A DNA stretch of 37,789 nt. It comes from Pontimonas sp. (GTDB taxonomy: Bacteria; Actinomycetota; Actinomycetes; Actinomycetales; Microbacteriaceae). Position 1 is the stretch's first letter. Every line of letters starts with the position of its first letter. Under the pieces are notes generated by a model that had not been told where the DNA came from, did no database searches, and saw only the letters and a program-made list of their open reading frames with translations. Of the stretch, positions 18,523-26,658 are shown one piece after another. The stretch spans positions 1 to 37,789 of the forward strand of contig JANQZT010000040.1 in NCBI GenBank assembly GCA_030728325.1. Direction: 5' to 3'. A program made the translations under genes and the position numbers.

Positions 18523-19406
18523 CACACTAAATTGTCGACTGCTTTACCGGTAAGGCGCTGAAAGAGTTCGCGATAGCGATCCATCGTGTGGTCCACGAGA
18601 TGCGCGGGCAGAGCGGGCGGGGACCCTTTCTGGTTCCAGTTCTCCTGCAACCAGTTGCGAATGAGTTGCTTGTCAAAGCTATCCAGACGATTCATTCCGC
18701 CTTCGGAATATAACTCTCCATCCCAATAGCGACTGCTGTCGGAGGTGAGGACCTCGTCGCCGAGTGTGATGGCACCGGTGGTTCGGTGGCGGCCAAATTC
18801 GAACTTCGTGTCAGCCAGGATGACCCCCCGCGTGAGAGCAATATCTCGAGCGCGAGAATATAAAGAGAGACTGAGGTCCCGAAGTGATGCGGCGTCCTCC
18901 GAGCCAACAAGCTTTGCCATCTGATCAAACGAAATGTTTTCGTCGTGATCCCCCACGGCTGCCTTGGTAGCAGGGGTAAAGAGCGGCTCGGGGAGTTCAT
19001 CGCCCTCGGAGAGACCCGGGGGGAGTTCGACGCCACACACCCGCGATGTTGCCTGGTACTCCTTCCAACCACTTCCCGCTAGATATCCACGGACAACGCA
19101 TTCCACGGGGAACATCTCCAGAGGCTCTACCACCATTGCGCGATCGGCGACCTCCTCGGGTGGGTCCTCGCCGGTCAGATGGTTCGGAACATCTGAGAGC
19201 TGCGTGAACCACCAGCGCGTGAGGGAGGTGAGTATCGCGCCCTTGCCAGGTATTTCTGGGGTGAGAATGTGGTCAAAGGCACTGACCCTGTTTGTCGCGA
19301 CAATCAGGAGCTTGTCCGCATCGCGGACGGTAGATGCCGTTTGGGGAATATACAGCTCTCGAACTTTGCCTGAGTAGACCGGAGTCCAGCCCGTCAGTTC
19401 GGTCAT
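18522..19406 (-). CDS. purC: SAICAR synthetase
   Basis: Phosphoribosylaminoimidazole-succinocarboxamide synthase: condenses CAIR and aspartate with ATP. Diagnostic segments are YSGKVRELY at the nucleotide-binding strand, RVSAFDHIL, VVRGYLAGSGWKEYQ, LADTKFEFG and DEVLTSDSSRYW. The 294-residue length fits the actinobacterial form. The ATG overlaps the purD stop by 4 bases (ATGA), and the stop is coupled to the SGNH hydrolase start. Confidence 0.95.
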   Translation of the reverse strand: MTELTGWTPVYSGKVRELYIPQTASTVRDADKLLIVATNRVSAFDHILTPEIPGKGAILTSLTRWWFTQLSDVPNHLTGEDPPEEVADRAMVVEPLEMFPVECVVRGYLAGSGWKEYQATSRVCGVELPPGLSEGDELPEPLFTPATKAAVGDHDENISFDQMAKLVGSEDAASLRDLSLSLYSRARDIALTRGVILADTKFEFGRHRTTGAITLGDEVLTSDSSRYWDGELYSEGGMNRLDSFDKQLIRNWLQENWNQKGSPPALPAHLVDHTMDRYRELFQRLTGKAVDNLV

Positions 19407-20653
19407 GAGACAACGCGCAGGGCAATGTCACGACGATAGTGCGAGCCCTCCAAGCTAATGCTCTCCAACGTGTCATATGCCGACTGCCGCGCATCGGCAA
19501 AGGTAGCTCCCGTGGCAATGACGCTCATCACACGACCCCCGGTCGCTAGGAGGTCAGACCCATCCCATGCTGTTGCGGCATGAGCGATGCTGACATGTGG
19601 GTCAGCGGGAAGGGTGTCCAACCCCACGATCTCTCTACCGGTCACGGGGTTCTCGGGATATCCCTCGCTTGCCAACACCACGGTCAGCGCACACTGGTCG
19701 CTAAAGCGGGGAGGCTCGACACTGTCCAACATTTCTGTGGCTGCCGCGTAGAGCAAGGGGGCCAATGGTGATTCCAGGCGGGCGAGCACTACCTGAGTCT
19801 CAGGGTCACCAAAGCGGGCATTGAACTCGATGACCTTGACGCCATCCTCGGTCACAATAAGGCCGCAGTAGAGGAGACCAATGAACGGTGTTCCACGTTG
19901 GGCAAGCTCGTCCACTACAGGCTGGGCAATCGTGGTGGTCACACTCTCCACAAAGCCATCCTCAAGCCACGGGAGGGGAGAGTAGGCGCCCATTCCACCC
20001 GTGTTGGGGCCTTCATCGCCATCGAAGGCTCGTTTGTAATCCTGCGCTGGGCTGAGGGGAACAATCCGCTGACCATCGCTGACGAAGAACAACGACACCT
20101 CAGGGCCATCGAGAAACTCTTCGACCAGGACATCCCCGTGTTGGAGGTAGAAGGTCGCGTGCTCGATTGCAGCCTCCCTGTCCTCTGTCACCAACACTCC
20201 TTTACCCGCGGCAAGCCCGTCAGCTTTGACTACATAGGGGGAACCGGATGCATCAAGAGCCGCAGTGAGCTCTTCCTCCGTGGACACAGTCCATGCTTTG
20301 CCGTTGGGAACGCCGGCGGCCGCCATGATGTCCTTCGCAAAAGACTTTGATCCTTCGATGGCCGCGGCCTCTTTGTCGGGGCCAAAAACCGCAACCCCTG
20401 CTTTCCGCAGTGCGTTGGCGACTCCCGCCACGAGCGGAGCCTCTGGTCCGATGACGACCAAGTCAACATCAGATGTAACGGCAAACTCGGTGACGACTTT
20501 GGGGTTGGCAGGATTCAAGCCGACAATCTCGGCATCGGCAGAGATTCCCGCATTACCGGGAGCGGCCAAGATGTCGTGCTCCTCGGTGTCGCGACGAAGA
20601 GCTTTGATGATGGTGTGCTCTCTGGCGCCTGACCCAATGACCAAAATCTTCAC
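19403..20653 (-). CDS. purD: Phosphoribosylamine-glycine ligase (GAR synthetase)
   Basis: An ATP-grasp ligase making glycinamide ribonucleotide. The N-domain begins [15 protein letters not shown], followed by [25 protein letters not shown] (ATP loop), [11 protein letters not shown] and [13 protein letters not shown] (metal and ATP binding). At 416 residues it is complete. The GTG start lies 6 bases after TAGGGT (complement of 20660-20665) with no Shine-Dalgarno, so purD probably starts a leaderless operon mRNA running through purC, the hydrolase, purS, purQ, DUF3817 and purL. Confidence 0.95.
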   Translation of the reverse strand: MKILVIGSGAREHTIIKALRRDTEEHDILAAPGNAGISADAEIVGLNPANPKVVTEFAVTSDVDLVVIGPEAPLVAGVANALRKAGVAVFGPDKEAAAIEGSKSFAKDIMAAAGVPNGKAWTVSTEEELTAALDASGSPYVVKADGLAAGKGVLVTEDREAAIEHATFYLQHGDVLVEEFLDGPEVSLFFVSDGQRIVPLSPAQDYKRAFDGDEGPNTGGMGAYSPLPWLEDGFVESVTTTIAQPVVDELAQRGTPFIGLLYCGLIVTEDGVKVIEFNARFGDPETQVVLARLESPLAPLLYAAATEMLDSVEPPRFSDQCALTVVLASEGYPENPVTGREIVGLDTLPADPHVSIAHAATAWDGSDLLATGGRVMSVIATGATFADARQSAYDTLESISLEGSHYRRDIALRVVS

Positions 20654-20693
20654 GCGCTTACCCTACCCGCGGGAGATTGCTAGCGTGTGAGAC
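20654..20693. promoter_or_regulatory. Back-to-back leaderless promoters for purD operon and sterol-carrier-like gene
   Basis: In 40 bases, minus-strand TAGGGT (20660-20665) is 6 bases from the purD GTG and plus-strand TAGCGT (20681-20686) is 7 bases from the opposite GTG. I see no purine-repressor-like palindrome and no room for a riboswitch. Confidence 0.6.
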
Positions 20694-21056
20694 GTGGCAG
20701 CCCGACGGATCCCTGATGACGCTGGAACGGAAGCGTTGAGGCGATGGGGTGACGGTGTTCATACGCCCGATGACGAAGCACTCGCCGTTCGTTTCACCCT
20801 GCAGATACTTCGTCAGAAGGCACCGGGTTCGAGTGTGGAGGTTCGAGTTCCACCGTGGGGAGCAGTGCAGGCTATCGACGGGCCTACCCACACGAGAGGG
20901 ACTCCCCCCGCCGTTGTCGAGATGGCTCCCGCGGTGTGGCTAGAGATCGCCACAGGGTCTGCGACCTTTGAACACCAGCTCTCCGAAGGACTCATTAACG
21001 CCTCGGGAGAGCGCTCAAATCTCTCAGCCTGGTTACCGGTAGTCCCGTTACCCTGA
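20694..21056 (+). CDS. Sterol-carrier-protein-like protein
   Basis: A 120-residue cytoplasmic protein of the bacterial 'sterol carrier family' found in actinobacteria. The segments SSVEVRVPPWGAVQAIDG and APAVWLEIATG resemble the lipid-pocket fold of SCP2/MDMPI-type proteins; no catalytic residues are recognisable. The family is commonly seen next to purine genes in this phylum, which matches its place between purD and purF, but its role is not known. The start is GTG, 7 bases after TAGCGT, without a Shine-Dalgarno. The next gene starts 4 bases after its stop. Confidence 0.7.
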   Translation: MAARRIPDDAGTEALRRWGDGVHTPDDEALAVRFTLQILRQKAPGSSVEVRVPPWGAVQAIDGPTHTRGTPPAVVEMAPAVWLEIATGSATFEHQLSEGLINASGERSNLSAWLPVVPLP

Positions 21057-21060
21057 GACC

Positions 21061-21354
21061 ATGACCACCCCGGACCCTGCACCCGAGCAGAGAGTCACCA
21101 TACGACGTTCCCCTCGACTCTCGGCCTTTGTCGTGGTGTTTGGTTTTCTAGGGTTTGTGGGAACTCTGATTCTGACGGCACTCTATGAGGCCGACCCGTC
21201 GGTGGGCTTTGGCACGCTGTTCGCCTACTTCTCGCTCTATGGAATTACCGGATCCATTGCCGTCGGGATTGTTCTCTGGCTGATTCTGGACCTGCGCTCC
21301 AAGCGGAAAGTCACCGAAGCCGTCATGGCTCGGGAAGAGGGACGTGAGGACTAA
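21061..21354 (+). CDS. Small two-helix membrane protein, function unknown
   Basis: A 97-residue protein with a basic N-terminus, two hydrophobic helices (about 22-43 and 53-78) and a charged C-terminal tail (LDLRSKRKV...EEGRED). I do not recognise a family. It follows the sterol-carrier-like gene by 4 bases and is probably co-transcribed, although TACCCT (21049-21054) also lies 6 bases before its ATG and could drive a leaderless mRNA. Its stop overlaps that of convergent purF by 4 bases (CTAA). Confidence 0.7.
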   Translation: MTTPDPAPEQRVTIRRSPRLSAFVVVFGFLGFVGTLILTALYEADPSVGFGTLFAYFSLYGITGSIAVGIVLWLILDLRSKRKVTEAVMAREEGRED

Positions 21355-22808
21355 CTGGTCTGGTGAGTTTCCACCCACGCAAGATAGTCATCGCTCACCG
21401 TTCCGGTCACGTACTCACCGGTGAAGCAACTCATATCGAGTTCGGTGACATCGGAGCCTTCGATAATGGCGTCACGCATGTCCTCAACCTCTTGATAGAT
21501 CAGGTGGTCCGCCCCAATTTCGCGGGCAATCTCAGGAATTGTGCGCCCCGCGGCAACCAACTCACCCTTGTTCGGCATGTTGATGCCATAGACGTGAGGG
21601 AAACGAACAGGAGGCGCTGCCGACGTGAAGGTGACACTCTTGGCTCCTGCTTCACGAGCCATTTCCACGATCTCTCGTGACGTGGTTCCCCGGACAATGG
21701 AGTCGTCCACAATCAGAACGTTCTTGCCCGCAAACTCACTCGACATCGCGTTCAACTTCTGTCGAACACTCTTTGTTCGTTGGGCCTGGCCGGGCATGAT
21801 GAAGGTTCGCCCCACGTACTTGTTCTTGTAGAAGCCCTCGCGGTACTCGATCCCAAGTTTCCTGGCCACCTGCATGGCTGCGGGACGCGCGGAATCGGGA
21901 ATGGGCATCACGACATCGATGGTGTCGGTGGGGGCATAGCGCGCAATGGTGTCCGCAAGCTTGTCGCCCAGGCGAAGCCTGGCCTCATAGACGGAGATCC
22001 CATTCATGATGGAGTCGGGTCTGGCGAGGTAGACGTATTCAAAAGAGCAGGGCACTAATCGAGGGTTCTCTGCGCACTGCTGGGAGTAGAGCGTTCCCTC
22101 CCGGGAGATAAAGATTGCCTCACCAGGTTCGACGTCGCGCACAATGTCATACCCGGATGCTTCGAGAACAAGCGATTCGCTCGCGACAATCCATTCGTCG
22201 CCCACAAGGCCTGCCTGTCGGCGACCCAGAATCAGCGGCCGAATCCCGAAGGGGTCTCGGAATGCCAAAATTCCGTGACCAGCAATGACGGCAATAGCCG
22301 CGTAGGAGCCCTCGACTCGCTTATGCAGAGCGGTCACCGCGTCAAAAGCAGTCTCGGAAGTGAAGGACGTTCCCGACTCGGCTGACTGCAACTCGCTGGC
22401 CAAAACGTTGACCAGCATTTCCGTGTCGGACGTGGTGTTCAGGTGCCGGCGGTCCTTCTCTGCCAATTCCTTGGTGAGCTCACGGGTGTTGGTGAGGTTC
22501 CCGTTATGGACCAGCACAATTCCATAAGGAGCGTTCACATAGAACGGTTGAGCCTCTTGCTCTTTCTTGGCATTACCCCTGGTCGCGTAGCGCACGTGGC
22601 CCAGGCCAATGGTTCCCACGAGCGTGCGCATGTCACGGGTGCGGTAACCCTCGCGCACCTGACCCTTGGACTTGTGGATATGCAACGTGTGTTCATCGGA
22701 GGTCGCAATACCGGTGGAGTCTTGGCCTCGGTGCTGAAGAAGGGCAAGTGCGTCATACACCTGTTGGTTGACGGGTGACGACGATACGATTCCCACGATC
22801 CCGCACAT
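21351..22808 (-). CDS. purF: Amidophosphoribosyltransferase, E. coli-like type without Fe-S ligands
   Basis: First enzyme of purine synthesis: PRPP plus glutamine to phosphoribosylamine. The N-terminal nucleophile amidotransferase starts MCGIVGIV (catalytic Cys2); the PRTase domain has VLIVDDSIVRGTTS. The frame opens at a TTG at 22850, but I choose the ATG at 22808 so that Cys2 becomes N-terminal; GAGGAG is 12 bases upstream. B. subtilis- and mycobacterium-type PurF have a propeptide and four cluster cysteines. Here RFPHVYGIN and LDMSCFTGEYVTG lack the first cysteine of the CxxC pair and the one before YGI, and the whole protein resembles E. coli PurF (RFPNVYGID, FNGVYVT). Its -10 is probably TAGGCT (complement of 22850-22855). 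Confidence 0.93.
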   Translation of the reverse strand: MCGIVGIVSSSPVNQQVYDALALLQHRGQDSTGIATSDEHTLHIHKSKGQVREGYRTRDMRTLVGTIGLGHVRYATRGNAKKEQEAQPFYVNAPYGIVLVHNGNLTNTRELTKELAEKDRRHLNTTSDTEMLVNVLASELQSAESGTSFTSETAFDAVTALHKRVEGSYAAIAVIAGHGILAFRDPFGIRPLILGRRQAGLVGDEWIVASESLVLEASGYDIVRDVEPGEAIFISREGTLYSQQCAENPRLVPCSFEYVYLARPDSIMNGISVYEARLRLGDKLADTIARYAPTDTIDVVMPIPDSARPAAMQVARKLGIEYREGFYKNKYVGRTFIMPGQAQRTKSVRQKLNAMSSEFAGKNVLIVDDSIVRGTTSREIVEMAREAGAKSVTFTSAAPPVRFPHVYGINMPNKGELVAAGRTIPEIAREIGADHLIYQEVEDMRDAIIEGSDVTELDMSCFTGEYVTGTVSDDYLAWVETHQTS

Positions 22809-22871
22809 TGAAGGGGGCATCTCCTCGTCTTGCAGCCGATGTTGAGGCAAGCCTACCGGGCAATCGCGAGG
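22809..22871 (-). promoter_or_regulatory. purF promoter and leader
   Basis: Minus-strand TAGGCT (22850-22855) is a likely -10, placing the transcript start near 22840. The short leader contains GAGGAG (22821-22826) ahead of two ATGs (22820 and 22808). The spacing is zero to the first and 12 to the second, supporting the start that exposes the catalytic cysteine. The surface protein gene ends at 22872, so the -35 region lies inside that coding sequence. Confidence 0.5.
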
Positions 22872-24437
22872 TCAGTCGATACGCCCCGAACTCTCGAGGG
22901 CAGTGCTGCGAGTGCGAGCGAATCGGCGTCGCAGGGCGGCGAGAATTCCACCGCCCGCAAGGACACCGGTTCCCACTCCCAGCCACACCCCTGCACCCAA
23001 GGGCTCAGGAATCTGGGGCCCCACTTCGTCCACACTCCGGGGCACTCTTTCCGCGGAGAACGGCTCGGGGATTTCGGGGGTGCTTTCCATCACCGGAGGG
23101 AGAACGACAGGAATGTCAAAGCTTTGTTCCACGGGAGTTCTCACAGGAGCTTGCTCCGAGGGCGCGGGCGCAATGGTCACCTCTGCAGGAGGGCTATCAG
23201 AAGTGGGGGCTGCAGGGGTAGGTGACGAGGGCGGGTCAGAGCTCACCACAGGTTCCTCCACCACAGGGGGTGGCGGGGCTGCCATGACGCTGAGTGTTGC
23301 GCTGGAAGAGGACGCTCTGGAGAGCGTCACAATCCCGTCCGTCTCACTCCGGTCAAGAGCGGACCAGGCCAGTGGGTATGTCCCGGGCTCCACGGCAGTT
23401 GTGGCCGACAGAGTCACCTGCAGAAGGCCTCCTGCATCGGCAGCGCGCTCCCAACTCACACCCTCCGGGAGTCCGGTGAGCTCCACCTCTCTCGTCGTGG
23501 GTGCTGTGGGGGTTTGGTAGGGGTCCGCGAAAGCCATGGTGAGAGGTGCTGACGGTTCGCCATCGGCAGTGATGCTCCAGGTGGCGGGCATCGCGCAGGA
23601 GGTCATGCTCTCCCACACGGCACCGAATGCTCCCGCTTGCGAGGCGGCAAACGATGAGGCGGCGCTTGCCGAGCAAGGGTCAGCATCGACAATCCCCACC
23701 GTGATTTCCATCGTGAAGTCCGCCGCATCCCCCGGAAGGAGATACAGGGTGGGGCTTCGATCACCATCAGCAAGTGGTGTGTACATCGAGGCCCCGCCTT
23801 CGAAGGTGGGAGACCCTGCTGCACTCGTGACATGGATGATCACGCTGGGATGGGCGCCCGAGGAGTCTGTGATGAGCAGGGTCGAGGTTCCTGCTCCGCT
23901 GTAGACGGGGTTGTAGCCGCTACTCAACTGCGCCACCCAATAAAGCCTGCGGTCGATAGCGGACTCATCCGCGAGGGAGCGGTGACGCATGGAAAAGCGG
24001 ACCTGGTTGCCACTCAGGCTGACCGACTTCTCGGTGTAAATCTGGTTGTTGGGGTTCGCGCTCAAATAGCCAGGCGTGGTCCATGATGAGTCTCCACCGG
24101 GGGAGGGTGATGATGTACCGGGATCAGGAGAAATATCTCGGCGGGCCTCCGTCCCCGTCGCTGTCGTCCACTCCATCCCCATCATCCCGAGCGAGTTAAA
24201 CGCCGGACCCTGCCAGCCGTACTGCCCACTCGTGAAGTCTCTTTGGACTCCGCCCGAGAGCACACCAAAAAATTCATCAAAGCCTTGGTACTCGACGCTT
24301 GCCGTCTGAGGCCCGGGGGACGTTGCTTGGCTGGGCGGGAGAGCGACCTGGGTGAGCCCTGCTCCGAGGAGCAGCACCCCCACCCAGGAGGTGGTGGCAG
24401 AGAAGGTGGTCGTTCGAGTCGTGGTCTGCTGTGTCAT
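22872..24437 (-). CDS. Exported, membrane-anchored surface protein of unknown function
   Basis: A 521-residue protein with a threonine-rich N-terminus and signal-peptide helix (about 17-38), a Gly/Ser/Thr-rich extracellular region, and an Ig-like beta region ending in alternating strands (about 300-380). A long Pro/Ser/Glu/Val-rich stalk (about 385-475) leads to a C-terminal hydrophobic helix (GVWLGVGTGVLAGGGILAAL) with an RRRFARTR stop-transfer. No LPxTG motif is present, so the C-terminus is a membrane anchor rather than a sortase signal. Two cysteines (in DADPCSAS and SMTSCAMP) may pair. I do not recognise the domain. ATG is 6 bases after TAGCCT (complement of 24444-24449), no Shine-Dalgarno. 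Confidence 0.8.
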   Translation of the reverse strand: MTQQTTTRTTTFSATTSWVGVLLLGAGLTQVALPPSQATSPGPQTASVEYQGFDEFFGVLSGGVQRDFTSGQYGWQGPAFNSLGMMGMEWTTATGTEARRDISPDPGTSSPSPGGDSSWTTPGYLSANPNNQIYTEKSVSLSGNQVRFSMRHRSLADESAIDRRLYWVAQLSSGYNPVYSGAGTSTLLITDSSGAHPSVIIHVTSAAGSPTFEGGASMYTPLADGDRSPTLYLLPGDAADFTMEITVGIVDADPCSASAASSFAASQAGAFGAVWESMTSCAMPATWSITADGEPSAPLTMAFADPYQTPTAPTTREVELTGLPEGVSWERAADAGGLLQVTLSATTAVEPGTYPLAWSALDRSETDGIVTLSRASSSSATLSVMAAPPPPVVEEPVVSSDPPSSPTPAAPTSDSPPAEVTIAPAPSEQAPVRTPVEQSFDIPVVLPPVMESTPEIPEPFSAERVPRSVDEVGPQIPEPLGAGVWLGVGTGVLAGGGILAALRRRFARTRSTALESSGRID

Positions 24438-24518
24438 GGTCGAAGGCTAGAAGCCTTGTCGGCGCCCCCGTCAAAGTTATCCACAACGCACTCGCGACCA
24501 CTGCCTTAGGATTGGGAT
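24438..24518. promoter_or_regulatory. Divergent leaderless promoters for surface protein and purM
   Basis: Minus-strand TAGCCT (24444-24449) and plus-strand TAGGAT (24507-24512) each end 6 bases before their start codons. The remaining 57 bases between them are available for -35 or regulator contacts. I see no strong palindrome. Confidence 0.55.
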
Positions 24519-25640
24519 GTGAGTGAGCCCTCCCCCTATCAATCGAGTGGAGTGGACACCACGGCTGGTGATCGGGCCGTCGAGCTCATGAAGGCCGCAG
24601 TTCTAGGTAGTCATTCGTCTCGTGTCATGGGTGGCGTGGGCGGATTTGCGGGGCTCTATGACGCGTCATTCCTCACCTCCTATTCCCATCCAATCCTCGC
24701 CACGTCGACAGATGGCGTGGGGACTAAAGTCGCCATCGCCCAGGCAATGGATGTCCACGACACCATTGGCTGGGACCTCGTCGGCATGGTCGTCGATGAC
24801 ATCGTCGTCGTCGGAGCGACGCCCCTGTTCATGACTGACTACATTGCCTGCGGCCGTGTTGTCCCTGAGCGAATTGCCGCCATCGTGCGAGGAATTGCGG
24901 AGGCTGCCGCGAGTTGCGGTGTGTCCTTGGTCGGCGGAGAGACAGCCGAGCACCCCGGACTCTTGGACCCCAACGAATATGACGTCGCCGGAGCTGCCAC
25001 CGGTGTTGTCGAAGCTGGCGACATGCTTGACCCCGCTAAAGTTCGTGCCGGCGATGCGGTTATCGCGATGGCTTCCAGCGGCCTCCACAGCAACGGCTTT
25101 TCCTTGGTGCGAAAAATTGTTGCCGATCAGGGGTGGGACCTTCACGCCACGAGGCCTGAGTTTTCTCGCGCGTTGGGTCTCGAGCTACTCGAGCCCACCA
25201 TGCTCTACACCAGCTCGATTCTTGAGCTCATGGCTGCTCACCCCGGGGCCCTTCACATGTTGAGCCACGTGACCGGTGGTGGTTTAGCCCAAAACCTTTC
25301 GCGCGTCATCCCCCAAGGGCTGGCTATCGATGTTGACCGCTCAACCTGGTCGCCGCCCACCGTCATGCAGGTGCTGGCTGACGCCGGCGGCTTCACCCTG
25401 GGTCAGGTCGAGGACACCTGGAATATGGGGATTGGCATGGTGGCTGTGGTGGACGCAGCAGAAGCTTCAGCAGTGACGGCGACGTTGCGCGCTTCAGGCC
25501 ACCAGGCATGGCAGGTCGGCGTTGTGAGCGAGAGCGCGGGAGAAGTGTCACACGACACCATCACGAGCGCTAAGGGTGTTGAGGGCGGCGCAATCCGGTT
25601 GGTCGGAGCTTACGCAGACTCTTCTTCGGCGTCGTCGTAG
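24519..25640 (+). CDS. purM: Phosphoribosylformylglycinamidine cyclo-ligase (AIR synthetase)
   Basis: Closes the imidazole ring using ATP. Characteristic stretches are GFAGLYD, LATSTDGVGTKVAIA (the conserved DGVGTK), DLVGMVVDDIVVVGA, GGETAEHPGLL, ASSGLHSNGFSLVR and HVTGGGLAQNLSRV. The 373-residue length is normal. The GTG start lies exactly 6 bases after TAGGAT with no Shine-Dalgarno. It stands apart from the main pur operon. Its 3' end overlaps the convergent DUF3073 gene by 31 bases. Confidence 0.95.
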   Translation: MSEPSPYQSSGVDTTAGDRAVELMKAAVLGSHSSRVMGGVGGFAGLYDASFLTSYSHPILATSTDGVGTKVAIAQAMDVHDTIGWDLVGMVVDDIVVVGATPLFMTDYIACGRVVPERIAAIVRGIAEAAASCGVSLVGGETAEHPGLLDPNEYDVAGAATGVVEAGDMLDPAKVRAGDAVIAMASSGLHSNGFSLVRKIVADQGWDLHATRPEFSRALGLELLEPTMLYTSSILELMAAHPGALHMLSHVTGGGLAQNLSRVIPQGLAIDVDRSTWSPPTVMQVLADAGGFTLGQVEDTWNMGIGMVAVVDAAEASAVTATLRASGHQAWQVGVVSESAGEVSHDTITSAKGVEGGAIRLVGAYADSSSASS

Positions 25641-25783
25641 TCCGCCCACTTGTCTTCGTATTGATCATCGCCCTGTGAAGTGGCGAGTTCTTTCTCGAGC
25701 TGCGACAGGTCTGTGTCCGGCGAGTAATACTTCAATTCGCGCGCCACTTTAGTGTGCTTTGCTTTTTGCCGACCGCGACCCAT
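25610..25783 (-). CDS. DUF3073 small acidic-tailed protein
   Basis: A 57-residue protein starting MGRGRQKAKHTKVARELKYY, the hallmark of the actinobacterial DUF3073 family, with a basic first third and a strongly acidic end (DYDDAEEESA). The family is short, highly conserved and of unknown function; association with purM is common in the phylum, as here. The ATG is preceded by AAGGGGTG at good spacing. The gene is easily missed because of its size and because its 3' 31 bases lie antisense within purM. Confidence 0.88.
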   Translation of the reverse strand: MGRGRQKAKHTKVARELKYYSPDTDLSQLEKELATSQGDDQYEDKWADYDDAEEESA

Positions 25784-25891
25784 CGGTCACCCCTTTGCTT
25801 CTTTCGACGAGGGCTCCTAAGCCCAGAACCTGCCGTGTCAGGGATAGAGAATGGAGGGAGTTTATCACGCAGTGCTTGGGGCTTGGATGAC
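25784..25891 (-). promoter_or_regulatory. DUF3073 upstream region
   Basis: 108 bases between the fluoride-channel gene and DUF3073. Minus-strand TAAACT (complement of 25859-25864) is a possible -10, which would give a leader of about 65 bases, and AAGGGGTG just before the ATG is a clear ribosome site. No hairpin with a T-run is seen, so read-through from the fluC pair is also possible. Confidence 0.35.
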
Positions 25892-26245
25892 CTAGAGAAC
25901 CGCAGTCGTGCCGATAAATCCGGCAGCACACGCCACCACTCCAGCCACAACATGCAGCGCCAGAGGCGCCACAACGCGTCGTGCCACGTTCTCCCCACGT
26001 GAGGGGACCATCAGCACCGCGAGCGTGGAGAACGTGGTGAGGCCACCCGCGAGACCGATCATGAGCGGGTAGGACCAGAAGCCCTCGGGAAGCGCTGCCA
26101 CCACACCTATCGCTGCTGATCCCGTGATGTTCACTATTCCGAGAGACCACCAGGGCGCATGGGGCAGTGCCTGCATCACGAGCCAGCGGAGAACGGCTCC
26201 CACTGCGCCAAGTCCTACCGTTGCTGCCAAGACGAGTGGCGTCAT
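25892..26245 (-). CDS. crcB: Fluoride channel FluC/CrcB, second subunit of a pair
   Basis: A four-helix membrane protein of 117 residues that exports fluoride as part of a dual-topology dimer. Seen: GIVNITGSAAIG with the pore Asn and GLAGGLTTFSTLAV with the TTFST Phe-box. The frame is open to 26344, but the ATG at 26245 overlaps the stop of the first copy (ATGA) and begins just before helix 1, so it is the likely start. The two subunits together should form a heterodimer. Confidence 0.88.
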   Translation of the reverse strand: MTPLVLAATVGLGAVGAVLRWLVMQALPHAPWWSLGIVNITGSAAIGVVAALPEGFWSYPLMIGLAGGLTTFSTLAVLMVPSRGENVARRVVAPLALHVVAGVVACAAGFIGTTAVL

Positions 26246-26619
26246 CGGAGACCTCCCCGTCGAGCCGCAACACCGAGTGCGCGCCCCACCAGCACGGCGA
26301 GTATCCCGGCAACGAGTGTCACAGCGAGATATCCCAATCCCCACGCCATGGTCTCCGTGACCGTCAACAGTGCGATCGCGGAGAACGTTGTGTAGGAGCC
26401 CAAAAACCCCACGCTGATACCCGAGCGAAGCCAGTGGGGAAACTCGGGCAGACCTCTGGCGAGCACAAACGCTAAGCCCAGTGCGCCGAGAGTGTTCGCA
26501 GCCACAGTGGCCAGCATCTCGCCCTGGGGCAGGTGTTCGGTGGCTTCGAGCGCGCCAACTCGGGAGAGAGTGCCGAGCCCGCCCCCGAGAGCTACAGCCA
26601 CTATTTCGCGAAATCGCAC
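26242..26619 (-). CDS. crcB: Fluoride channel FluC/CrcB, first subunit of a pair
   Basis: Companion of the next gene: 125 residues, four helices, with GGGLGTLSRV at the start of helix 1, AANTLGALGLA (pore Asn) and FLGSYTTFSAIAL (TTFS Phe-box). The ligand-side residues are kept in both copies, so both look functional. The GTG start sits 6 bases after TAGCCT (complement of 26626-26631) without a Shine-Dalgarno. Only 39 bases separate it from the divergent gene, which leaves no room for a fluoride riboswitch. Confidence 0.88.
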   Translation of the reverse strand: MRFREIVAVALGGGLGTLSRVGALEATEHLPQGEMLATVAANTLGALGLAFVLARGLPEFPHWLRSGISVGFLGSYTTFSAIALLTVTETMAWGLGYLAVTLVAGILAVLVGRALGVAARRGGLR

Positions 26620-26658
26620 ACGCGAAGGCTACTCTCCTTGCGGAAATAGACTGAGCGA
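26620..26658. promoter_or_regulatory. Back-to-back leaderless promoters, fluC pair and exported protein
   Basis: In 39 bases: minus-strand TAGCCT (26626-26631) and plus-strand TAGACT (26647-26652), each ending 6 bases before the respective start codon. No Shine-Dalgarno on either side. Confidence 0.6.

Noticed and set aside
20654-20693. Purine riboswitch or PurR box before purD
   Set aside because: The 40-base spacer is too short for an aptamer, and the operon mRNA appears leaderless; no PurR-like palindrome is visible.
25749-26312. 187-codon minus-strand frame spanning DUF3073 and fluC
   Set aside because: It is in another frame from both genes; its translation is low-complexity and the fluC and DUF3073 motifs are unambiguous.
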